Assembly (NCBI RefSeq): GCF_937616625.2 | Contig: NC_065577.1 | Coordinates: 27,045,501-27,109,500, forward strand | DNA length: 64,000 nt | Origin: Mercurialis annua | Taxonomy: Eukaryota; Streptophyta; Magnoliopsida; Malpighiales; Euphorbiaceae | Reading direction: 5' to 3' | In this document: positions 44,440 through 55,225 of the stretch, piece after piece | Numbering within the stretch: position 1 is the stretch's first letter | Layout: the number at the start of each line of letters is the position of its first letter | Position numbers and translations under genes: made by a program | Notes under the pieces: generated by a model | Databases searched by the model: none | What the model saw: the letters and a program-made list of their open reading frames with translations, nothing else | What the model was told of the DNA's origin: nothing

Positions 44440-46440
44440 TAAATCGCTAAAAAGGTGAAACGTTTGGTTTTGTTTCGTAACGTTTGTAAATGTTTGGCTT
44501 AAATTGCTAGAAAGGTGAAACGTTTTGATTTGTTTCGTAACGTTTGTAAACCTTTGGCTTAAATCGCTAAAAATGTGAAACGTTTTAGCGATTGGTTTTG
44601 TTTCGTGACATTTGAAACGCTAAAAATGGGGAAATGTTTGGATTTGTTTCGTAACGTTTGTAAACGTTTGGCTTAAATTGCTAAAAAGGTGAAATATTTG
44701 GATTTGTTTCGTAACGTTTGTAAACGTTTGGCTTAAATCGCTAAAAAGGTGAAACATTTAGATTTTTTTCGTAATGTTTGTAAACGTTTTGCATGATTCT
44801 CTAAACAGGGTAAACTTTTGGATTTGATTCGTAAAATTTGTAAACGTTTGGCTTAAATCGCTAAAAACTGGAAAATTTTGATTTTGTTTGTAACGTTTGT
44901 AAACGTTCGGCAAATCGCTAAAAAGGTTAAACGTCTGGCATAAATTGCTAAAAAGGTGACACATTTGTATTTGTTTCGTAACATTTGTAATGTTTGGTTT
45001 AAATTGGTAAAAAGGTGATACATTTGGCTTTGTTTTGTAACGTTAGTAAACGTTCGGCTTAAATCGCAAAAAAGGTTAAACGTTTGGCTTAAATTGCTAA
45101 AAAGGTGACATGTTTGGATTTGTTTCGTAACGTTTGTAAATGTTTCGCTTAAATTTTTGAAAAGACGAAACGCTTGGTTTTTTTTCATAACCTTTGTAAA
45201 CGTTTTGTTGAAATTGCTAAAAAGGCAAAACGTTAAGATTTGTTTCGTGACATTTGTAAATATTTGGCTTAAATTGCTAAAAAGGTGAAATGTTTGGATT
45301 TGTTTCGTAACGTTTGAAAACATTTAGCTTAAATCGTTAAAAAGGTGAAACGTTTGGATTTGTTTCGTAACGTTTGTAAACGTTTGGCTTCAATCGCTAA
45401 CAAGGTGAAACGTTTGGATTTATTTCGTAACGTTTGTATACGTTTGGCTTAAATTGCTAAAAAGGGGAAACGTTTGGATTTGTTTCGTAACGTTTGTAAA
45501 CGTTTGGCTTAAATTACTTAAAAGGTGAAACGCTTGGATTTATTTGGTAATATTTGTAAACGTTTAGCTTAAATCGCTAAAAAGGTGAAACGTTTGGATT
45601 CTTTTCGTAACGTTTGTAAACGTTTGGCTTAAATCGCTTAAAAGGTGAAACGTTTGGCTTTGTTTCGTAACGTTTTAAACATTTTGCTTTATTTCGTAAC
45701 ATTTGTAAACGTTTCGCTTAAATCGCTAAACATGTGAAACGTTTTAGCGATTGGTTGTTTAGCGTTTGGTTTTGTTTCGTAACATTTGAAACGCTTAAAA
45801 TGGGGAAACTTTGGATTTGTTCCGTAACGTTTGGCTTGAATTGCTAAAAAGGTGAAATGTTTGGATTTGTTTCGTAGCATTTGTAAACATTTGGCTTAAA
45901 TCATTAAAGAGGTGAAACATTTGGATTTGTTTTGTAACGTTTGTAAACGTTTGGCTTCAATCGCAAACAAGGTGAAACGTTTGGATTTGTTTTGTAACGT
46001 TTGTATACGTTTGGCTTAAATTGCTAAGAAGGGAAAACGTTTGGATTTTTTTCGCAACGTTTGTAAACGTTTGGCTTAAATTGCTAAAAAGGTGAAACGC
46101 TTAGATTTTTTTGGTAATGTTTGTAAACGTTTAGCTTAAATCTCTAAAAAGGTGAAACGTTTGGATTTGCTTCGCAACGTTTGTAAACGTTTGGCCTAAA
46201 TCGCTAAAAAGGTGAAACATTTGGATTTATTTCGTAACGTTTTAAACATTTGGCTTAAATCGCTAAAAATGGGGAAACGTTTGGATTTGTTTCATAACGT
46301 GTCTAAATGTTTGGCTTAAATAGCTAAAAAGGTGAAACGTTTGGATTTGTTTCGAACGTTTGTAAACGTTTGGCTTCAATCGCTAACAAGGTGAAACGTT
46401 TGGATTTGCTTTGTAACTTTTGTATACGTTTGGCTTAAAT
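44440..46440 (-). repeat. Higher-order satellite unit with ~750-bp deletion
   Basis: 44440 to about 45280 matches 41390-42235 (offset about 3050 bp). From about 45280 to 46440 it matches 42985-44140 (offset about 2300 bp). The change of offset shows loss of about 750 bp, with both ends in the common motif GCTAAAAAGGTGAAA, as expected for recombination between monomers. Confidence 0.78.
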
Positions 46441-49400
46441 TGCTAAAAAGGGGAAACGTTTGGATTTGTTTCGTAACGTTTGTAAACGTTTGGCTTAAAA
46501 TGCTAAAAAGGTGAAACGCTTGGATTTGTCTGGTAAGGTTTGTAAACGTTTAGCTTAAATCACTAAAAAGGTGAAACGTTTGGATTTGCTTCGCAACGTT
46601 TGTAAACGTTTGGCCTAAATCGCTAAAAAGGTGAAACATTTGGCTTTGTTTCGTAACGTTTTGAACGTTTGGTTTACATCGCTAAAATGGGGAAACGTTT
46701 GGATTTGTTTCGTAACGTTTATAAACATTTGGCTATAATTGCTAAAAAGATGAAAGACTTGAATTTGTTTCGTAACGTTTCTAAACGTTTGGCTTAAATT
46801 GCTAAAAAGGTGAAACGTTTGGATTTGTTTCGTAACGTTTGTAAACGTTTGGCTGAAATTGCTAAAAAGGGGAAACATTTGGTTTTGTTTAGTAACGTTT
46901 GTAAATGTTTGGCTTATATTGCTAAAAAGGTGAAACGCGATTTCTTTAGTAATGTTTGTAAATGTTTGGCTTAAATCGCTAAAAGGTGAAACATTTGGAT
47001 TAGTTTCGTAACGTTTTTAAATGCTTGGCTTAAATCGCTAAAAATGTGAAACGTTTGGATTTGTTTCGTAACATTTGTAAACGATTGGCTTAAATCGCTA
47101 AAATGGGGAAACGTTTGGATTTGTTTTGTATCGTTTGTAGATGTTTGGCTTAAATTGCTAAAAATGTGAAACATTTGGATTGGTTTTGTAACGTTTATAA
47201 ACGTATCGCTTAAATCGCTAAAAAGCTGAAACGTTTGGTTTTGTTTCATAACGTTTGAAACGTTTGGCTTAAATTGCTAGAAAGCTGAAACGTTTGGATT
47301 TGTTTCGTAACGTTTGTAAACGTTTGGCTTAAATCGCTAATAATTTGAAACGTTTTAGCTATTGGTTTTGTTTCCTAACATTAGAAACGCTAAAAATGGG
47401 GAAACGTTTGGATTTGTTTAGTAATGTTTGTAAACGTTTCGCTTAAATTTCTAAAAAGGTGAAATGTTAGGATTTGTTTCGTAACGTTGGTAAACGTTTG
47501 GCTTAAATCGGTAAAAAGGTGAAACATTTATATTTTTTTCGTAACGTTTGTAAACGTTTTGCATGATTCGCTAAACAGGGGAAACGTTTGGATTTGTTTG
47601 ATAAAATTTGTAAACGTTTGGCTTAAATCGCTAAAAACTGGAAAATTTTGGTTTTGTTTCGTAACGTTTGTAAGCGTTCGGCTTAAATAACTAACAAGGT
47701 TAAACATTTAGCTTAAATAGCTAAAAAGGTGACACGTTTGTATTTATTTCGTAACGTTTTGTAACGTTTGGTTTAAATTGCTAAAAAGGTGATACATTTG
47801 GTTTTGTAATGTTTGTAAACGTTCGGCTTCAATCGCAAAAAAGGTTAAACGTTTGGCTTAAATCGCTAAAAAGGTGACACGTTTGGACTTGTTTCATAAT
47901 GTTTGTAAATGTTTCACTTAAATTGCTAAAAAGGCGAAACGCTTGGTTTTTTTTCATAACCTTTTTAAACGTTTGGTTGAAATCGCTAAAAAGGCAAAAC
48001 GTTTGGATTTGTTTCGTAACGTTTGTAAATATTTGGCTTAAATTGCAAAAAAGATGAAACGCCTGTATTTTTTTCGTAACGTTTGTAAACGTTTGGCTTA
48101 AATCACTAAAAAGGTGAAACGTTTGGATTTGTTTCGCAACGTTTGTAAACGTCTCGCTTAAATCGCTGAAAAGGTGAAACGTTTAAATTTGTTTCGTAAT
48201 ATTTGTATACGTTTGGCTTAAATCGCTAAAAAGGTGAAACGTTTGGATTGTTTTCTTAACGTTTGTAAAAATTTGGCTTAAATCGCTAAAAAAGTGAAAC
48301 GTTTGGTTTTGTTTTGTAACGTTTGTAAACGTTTGGCTTCAATCGCTAAAAATGTGAAACGTTTGGATTTGTTTCCTAACGTTTGTAAACGTTTGGCTTA
48401 AATTGCTAAAAAGGGGAAACGTTTTGGATTTGTTTCGTAACGTTTGTAAACGTTTGGCTTAAAGTGCTTAAAAGGTGAAACGTTAGGATTTGTTTCGTAA
48501 CGTTTGTAAACGTTTAGCTTAAATCGCGAAAAAGGTGAAACGTTTGGATTTATTTCGTAACGTTTGTAAATGTTTGGCTTAAATCGCTAAAAAGGTGAAA
48601 CGTTTGGCTTTGTTTCGTAACGTTTTAAACGTTTGGCTTAAATCGCTAAAATGGGGAAACGTTTGGATTTGTTTCGTAATGTTTGTATGGTTTTGGCTTA
48701 AATCACTAAAAAGGTAAAATCTTTGGATTTGTTTCGTAACTTTTGTAAATGTTTGGCTATGTTTGCTAAAAAGATGAAACGCTTGGATTTGTTTCGTAAC
48801 GTTTCTAAACGTTTGGCTTAAATCACTAAAAAGGTGAAACGTTTGGATTTGTTTCGTAACTTTTGTAAACGTTTGGTTGAAATTGCTAAAAAGGGGAAAC
48901 ATTTGGTTTTGTTTCGTAATGTTTGTAAATGTTTGGCTTAAATTGCTAAAATTGTGAAGCGCGATTTTTTTCGTAATTTTTGTAAATGTTTGGCTTAAAT
49001 TGCTAAAAAGGTGAAGCGCGATTTGTTTCGTAATGTTTGTAAATGTTTGGCTTAAATTGCTAGAAAGATGAAACGTTTGGATTTGTTTCATAACGTTTGT
49101 AAACGCTTGGCTTAAATCGCTAAAAATGTGAAACGTTTGGATTTGTTTCGTAATGTTTGTAAACGATTTGCTTAAATCGCAAAAGTGGGGAAATTTTTTG
49201 ATTTGTTTCGTATCGTTTATAGATGTTTGGCTTAAATTGCTAAAAATGTGAAACGTTTGGATTGGTTTTATAACGTTTATAAACGTATGGCTTAAATCGC
49301 TAAAAAGGTGAAATGTTTGGTTTTGTTTTGTAACGTTTGTAAACGTTTGGCTTAAATTGCTAGAAAGATGAAACGTTTAGTTTTGTAATGTTTGTAATGG

Positions 49401-52400
49401 CTTAAATCGCTAAAAATGTGAAATGTTTTAGCGATTGGTTTTGTTTCGTAATATTTGAAACGCTAAAAATTGTGGAAACGTTTGGATTTGTTTCGTAACC
49501 TTTGTAAACGTTTGGCTTAAATTGATTGAAAGGTGAAACACTTGGATTTGTTTCATAACGTTTCTAAACATTTGGCTTAAATCGCTAAAAAGGTGAAACG
49601 ATTGGATTTGTTTCATAACGTTTGTAACCGTTCGGCTTAAATCGTTAACAAGGTTAACCATTTGCTAAACAGGGGAAACATTTGGATTTGTTTCATAAAA
49701 TTTCTAAAGGTTTGGCTTAAATCGCTAAAAAGGAGAAAAGTTTGGTTTTGTTTCGTAACGTTTGTAAACGTTCGGCTTAAATCGTTAACAAGGTTAACCA
49801 TTTGGCTTAAATCGCTAAAAAGGTGACATGTTTGGATTTGTTTCATAACGTTTGTAAACTTTTGGCTTAAATTGCCAAAAAGGTGACACGTTTGGTTTCG
49901 TTTCGTAACGTTTGTAAACGTTCGGCTTAAATCGCTAAAAAGGTTAAACGTTTGGCTTAAATCGCTAAAAAGGTGACGCGTTTGGATTTGTTTCGTAACT
50001 TTTGTAAACGTTTCGCTTAAATTGATAAAAAGGCGAAACATTTGGTTTTGTTTCATAACCTTTGTAAAAGTTTGGCTTAAATCGCTAAAAAGATAAAACG
50101 TTTGGATTTGCTTCGCAACGTTTGTAAACGTTTGGCTTAAATCACTAAAAAGGGGAAACGTTTGAATTTTTTTCGTAACGTTTGTAAACGTTTGGCTTAA
50201 ATCGCCAAAAAGGTGAAACGTTTGGATTTGTTTCTTAACGTTTGTAAACATTTGGCTTAAATCGCTAAAAAGATGAAATACTTGGTTTTGTTTTGTAACG
50301 TTTGTAAACGTTTGGCTTGAATCGATAAAAAGGGGAAACGTTTAGATTTGTTTTGTAATGTTTGTAAATGTTTCGCTTAAATCGGTAAAAAGGGGAAACG
50401 TTTGGATTCGTTTCGTAACGGTTGTAAACGTTTGGCTCAAATTGCTAAAAAGGTGAAACACCTGGATTTGTTTTGTAATATTTGGAAACTTTTGGCTTAA
50501 ATCGCTAAAAAGCTGAAACGTTTGGATTTGTTTTGTAACGTTTGTAAACGTTTGGCTTAAATCATTAAAATGGGAAAACGTTTGGTTTTGTGTCATAACC
50601 TTTCTAAACGTTTGGCTTATATCGCTAAAAAGGTGAAACGTTTAGATTGGTTTTGTAACATTTGAAAACGTTAGGCTTAATTCGCTAAAAAGGTGAAACG
50701 TTCGTATTTATTTCGTAACGTTTGTATGCGTTCGGCCTAAATCGCTGAAAATGTGTGTCACGACCCATTTTCATGAATCGCGACTGGCGCTAGGGTGTGG
50801 GTAATGTAGTACCAAAACCCGTAGCTAGCCTTTCCATTAACATACAAACACATAAACCTACAGAAAACTAATGCTCGGGGGTAACCGAGACTTCATCCAA
50901 AATCTAGCAGTTATAATATTCAACAGTTAATATAACATGCTTATTCAATTCCGAGCCCAAAATTGATTTAACATAAACCATTGTAAATAATGTGACATGC
51001 CAAAGCAATATAACTAGTCGAACCAATCCGACAAAAACTATTATAATAATAAAGACTTCTAGTTACTACTGCGGTCTAAGAATAAAACAGTTTTACAGTT
51101 TATCAAAAATAAATGGAACCTCTGAAGGAAAGTAAATGCGGAGATCACAGACTCTCTCAGATCATAACCCTGGGAAAAATTGGGAAAACAACGGGGTCAG
51201 ATATACTGAGATGAGTTTATACCACTATCTACATTTATTAAGTGGAATACCTTTAAAACCGTTTAAAACATTTGATAACAATATTACAAATAATAGTTGG
51301 AACCCTAATCCACAATTCTAAATAATTAGCATAATCCAATAGGCCTGGTCCCGAGAGCTGTGCTACACCGAGTTACCACCGACCACACTTTACCATATCC
51401 AGAGTCCCGAGAGCTGTGCTACACCGAGTTACTCTATTTGATCCCGGGAGCTATGCTCACACCGAGTTACCGCATTTCCATATTTACCTTACCGAGATCA
51501 TTACCGGTGCGCACGCAGTCCTAATGATGCTTATTAGGTAGCATGTTCCAACTAAGAGCCATAATATAAAAACAGTTCGAAATATACGTACAGTATATAT
51601 ATTTAATATTAAAATAACAATTTACTTAATAAAGCGGTAAATAGTAAGTACAAACTCACTGCTTGCTAATCCACGCGATAACCGGCAAGCAACTAATCCT
51701 GGTTCGCCTCTGAAGCACGAAAAATAGACGGGTCTAGACAAATAAAATAATTATTAAAAACAGACCCTAACTCTAGAGAGTACTAGACACCACATAGGAC
51801 TAGCACAAATAACACGTCGGAATAAAACAAGTCAGAACACACAAAAATACCCAACAGGTAATGAAGCCCAATTAATACAAGTCTATTGAGTTCTCGCTTT
51901 AAAATCCAATTCATAAATATTATTTAATAATTTTTGAATAATAATTAATTTCCAAATAGTGGGTTAGCCGAGTTATTATTAACTACCAAGCTAACCTCAC
52001 TTGTCGGGTGACCCAAGTCTAACCCGACTCAAAACGTTTATCAAATATAAACCCGAGTTTATATTTATAAAATAATCCCATAAAATAACAAACCATTTTA
52101 AAAGTAGAACTCAATAACTTCAATTTCAAGTAACCCAAGTTACTACCCAAAAGTTTAACCATTTTAAGTTTATAAAAGTTTAGGGGCTAAACCGTATTTT
52201 AACCAATTAGGGACTAAACTGTACTTTAGCCACTTAGGGACTAAACTGTACTTTAGCAATTTTGATATCCGAAATCAAATTAATTACTTTTGTTTATAAT
52301 TTAAAACAAAATATATAGTTACTAACCAAAAACTTAATTAAATAAATTTTAAAATGTTTAGGGGCTAAATTGTAAATTAGCCAATTTAATATTCGAAACC

Positions 52401-53247
52401 CAAATATAATTACCCTTATATTAGCTTAATTTGTACAATAACTATCGTTTCCATATATTGTTTATAAATCAAAACAAAATTTTAATCATTAAAAGATAAA
52501 ACTACCTTTAAGTATTCATTTGAATTTATGCAAAACATATTGGTGATGAAAATGGTCAATTAATTATCCCCTATAGTTAAATTAAGCAACCTGCCTAAAC
52601 CATGAATTCTGTTTGCAGAATTCATGAAGCCATCCAACACTCCATTTTTCTAATCAACCCATTATCAATTATAACTCCAAAAACTACATGTAACACCACC
52701 AATACAACCTTAGACATCAAACACCAAGAATCCATCAAGAATGTTAACTACCGAATCTTATTCATCTCGAGCACGAAGAACAATTATGGAACAATGGATT
52801 GATACTCATTGAAGGCTTAAACTAACAACAACCCAAGAGATTCATAACCAATAACAAGCAAAATCATGGCCAAAAGAAAAGGAATAAATCGGCAGCAACC
52901 ATTTATCTCAAGAACAGTTAAAGCATTTCTAAAACGGAAACCGTAGGGCGAATGGAACGAGATCGATAGGGTACCATTCAACGAAAATGAGGTGGGGGAT
53001 CGAAGGCACACGAGTCTAGAACGTTTGGAAACAAACAGTATTGATTTCGATCTAGAAACGAGTAAGAACGATCAAAAATACGGAATTGCCGTTAAAGCTA
53101 AATCTGAAAACTTAAGAACACAAGATACAGATGATTTCAGCAAACTTCAAGAGGGATTTTCGACAGCGATTCTTCAGAGAATCGAATGAACAATGGCAGC
53201 TAGGGTTAGCTTGCAGCGAGGGGAAGAGTTTAGGGTTGAAGTTTAGT

Positions 53248-53257
53248 TATTTAAAGG
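53248..53257 (-). promoter_or_regulatory. TATA-like box in the Tekay LTR
   Basis: The minus strand reads CTTTAAATAA, 33 bp downstream of the G tract and followed by a leader with AACCCTAAAC and CTAACCCTAGC. The equivalent site in the 5' LTR reads CTTTCAATAA (around 61495), a weaker match. The transcription start is inferred. Confidence 0.45.
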
Positions 53258-53289
53258 ATCCGTAAGTAGAGAAATTAAGCCCCAAACTA

Positions 53290-53306
53290 CCCCCCCCCCC
53301 CCCCCC
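53290..53306. repeat. 17-base C tract (G tract on the sense strand)
   Basis: Uninterrupted C run on the plus strand between the TATA-like box and the hairpin cluster. The 5' LTR has 18 at the same place, and the solo LTRs have only CCCCCTTCC there. In the element's sense direction it is poly(G), a possible quadruplex or polymerase-stalling site, and prone to length errors in sequencing. Confidence 0.95.
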
Positions 53307-53318
53307 GCAAGGCCCATC

Positions 53319-53460
53319 GCTGGTCTCGTACGAGAGCAGCAAAATAGCCTTTGTTTTCGTTCGAGAATCAAGTTCTCGAACGAGAACAAAGAAAATCAAC
53401 ACAGGTGTCGTTCGAGACCTGTGTTGTTTCGAAAGGGAAATTGGCTCAAAGCCAATTCCC
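53319..53460. repeat. Hairpin cluster in the 3' LTR
   Basis: Four inverted repeats in a row: 53319-53340 (22-bp palindrome with one mismatch, core CTCGTACGAG); 53349-53367 pairing with 53373-53391 (19-bp arms, one G-T type mismatch, 5-base loop); 53398-53425 (near-palindrome AACACAGGT...ACCTGTGTT); and 53435-53446 with 53450-53460 (TTGGCT/AGCCAA hairpin). Same order and spacing as in the 5' LTR and, loosely, the solo LTRs. Confidence 0.85.
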
Positions 53461-53610
53461 TTGGGCCAAAGGAAAATGATTATTTTCTTGGGCCCAAAGC
53501 TAACTCAATGAACCACCTTGAACCGACCACTAATTTCGAATAATTTCAAATCACCTGGAAACACTTCAGAAATTACAAAAAAATAATTTAAAATTTTACG
53601 GGATATTACA

Positions 53611-53618
53611 TTCTCCCC
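53611..53618 (-). promoter_or_regulatory. Polypurine tract
   Basis: The minus strand reads GGGGAGAA directly before the 3' LTR start, the expected priming site for plus-strand DNA synthesis. Confidence 0.8.
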
Positions 53619-53716
53619 AACTAATTAAAAATTCGTCCTCGAATTTAACACGATAAGCAATTCACCAGTACAACACGTAACACAAAAAAATTCACAGAAA
53701 ATCAAGATATCGTACC

Positions 53717-55225
53717 TTATGGAAAAAGAAAAGGATAGCGATTCCGCATATCCGACTCGGTCTCCCAAGTACATTCTTCAACAGAATGATTGCGCCAGAG
53801 GACTTTGACCATCGGAATCTCCTTGTTCCGCAATTTACGCACTTGCGTATCAACAACCTCAAATGGTTGTTCCTCATACGATAACTCTTGGTCAATCTCA
53901 ATGCTCTGAGGCACAATCACGTGCGAAGGATCAGAAATGAACTTTCTCAACCTAGAAACATGAAACACAGGATGTACTAACGACATGTCTAGCGGCAGAA
54001 CCAGACGATAAGCCACAGCTCCAATCCTCTCTGAAATCTCGTAAGGACCAATATACCTCGGTGCCAACTTTCCCTTGACAACAAAACGAACCACGCCTTT
54101 CATAGGCGAAACCCGAAGAAACACAAAATCACCAACATGAAACTCAATGTTTTTCCTCTTCGGATCAGCACAACTCTTATGCCGACTAAAAGCAGTCTCT
54201 AACCGCCGTTTGATCAACGGCACCTTCTCCGAGGTAATTTGAATAATCTCTGCTCCCGAGAGTTTACGCTCTCCAACCTCCTCCTAACAGATAAGAGATC
54301 TACACTTGCGCCCGTACAAAGCCTCATATGGCGCCATCTCGATACTCGCGTGGTAACTGTTGTTGTAAGAAAACTCAATCAACGGCAAATGAGTATCCCA
54401 ACTACCCTGAAAATCGAGAATATACATCCTGAGCATATCCTCCAATGTCTGAATAGTCCTCTCAGACTGACCGTCAGTCTGAGTATGAAAAGCTGTACTG
54501 AAATCCAACCGAGAACCCAAGGATTCCTGTAACGCTTTCCAGAACCTCGAAGTAAACACAGAATCTCTTTCTGACACAATAGAAACCGGTAAACCATGCA
54601 AACTGACAATCCTGTCGATGTACAACTGAGCCAACCTCGAAGCAGTATAAGAAACCTTGATCGGAAGGAAATGAGCTGACTTGGTCATACGGTCAACTAT
54701 AACCCAGATGGAATCGTACCCCTGTCGAGTACGTGGTAAACCAACCACAAAATTCATGGCAATCCGCTCCCACTTCCACTCTGGAATAGGTAGTGGTTGC
54801 AAATAGCCAAAAGGTCTCTGATGCTCCAGCTTCACCTGCTGGCAAGTCAGACACTTAGAAACATACTCAGCGACATCCTTCTTCATCCCGCTCCACCAAT
54901 AGGTACCCATAAGATCATGGTACATCTTAGTAGAACCCGGATGAACACTATAAGCAGACTTGTGCGCTTCCTCCAGAATCTGGTCCCTCAAACCATCTGA
55001 ATCCGGAACACACAGTCTCGAACCATGTCTCAGAACACCATCCACAAAAGTGAACTCAGAATTTCCATCCTGCTGAACCTCCTCTATAATCCGTTTCAAC
55101 TGTGGATCCTCAGCTTGTAAAGCTTTGATCTGATCAATCAAAATAGGTTGCACTTGCAACTGTGCTAACAAACAACCAGACTGCGAAACCTGAAACCATA
55201 GCCTGAAGCTATCAAACTGTGCCAC
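53717..55225 (-). pseudogene. Integrase with C-terminal chromodomain (Tekay pol end), broken
   Basis: Frame 55225-54284 (313 codons) holds the HHCC zinc module (HKSAYSVH, His 88 and His 95; CLTC, Cys 125 and Cys 128) and the catalytic core: Asp 178 (IVDRM), position 219 in VSERDSVF, and Glu 255 (GQSER). The second catalytic residue, normally Asp, is Glu here. A TAG at 54284-54286 stops the frame; the same frame continues and re-opens at 54223-53717 (168 codons) with the GPY module (APRYIGPYEI) and a chromodomain of the Tekay type at about residues 119-166 (FEVVDTQVRKLRNKEIPMVK, LWRNHS, CTWE). Chromodomains of this clade are thought to direct integration to heterochromatin, which fits a home inside satellite. 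The N-terminal edge is a frameshift near 55226-55235. Confidence 0.9.

Larger units (their letters stand above)
38217..50755 (-). repeat. Long 60-bp satellite array, reverse orientation, with a ~3-kb higher-order period
   Basis: About 12.5 kb (some 205-210 monomers) in one orientation, the largest uninterrupted array in the window. A monomer at consensus is 41221-41280. Its AACGTTTG boxes are at 41231, 41251 and 41261, that is 20, 10 and then 30 bp apart. Variant monomers mark a higher-order repeat: CATGATTC followed by TCTAAACAGG or GCTAAACAGG occurs at 38641, 41743, 44792 and 47552. A variant with GAAACGCGATTT (five bases lost) recurs at about 39895, 41115, 44220, 46935, 48958 and 49017. 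The longest repetitive frame (204 codons, 49637-50251) is translated satellite and not a gene. Confidence 0.97.
50756..53610 (-). mobile_element. 3' LTR of the complete Tekay element
   Basis: 2855 bp; on the minus strand it runs from TGTAATATCCCGT (53610) to GGGTCGTGACA (50756). It contains three repeats of a CCCGAGAGCTGTGCTACACC-type motif (about 51350-51480), three tandem 27-bp GGGACTAAACTGTACTTTAG-type units (about 52181-52260), a TATA-like CTTTAAATAA on minus (53248-53257), a 17-base C tract (53290-53306) and a hairpin cluster (53319-53460). Frames at 51136-51321, 52602-52802 and 52817-53189 are LTR sequence without protein features. Confidence 0.94.

Noticed and set aside
51136..51321. 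61-codon ORF shared by both LTRs of the Tekay element (also 59391-59576)
   Set aside because: It is present twice only because it lies in the LTR; no domain, and antisense to the element.
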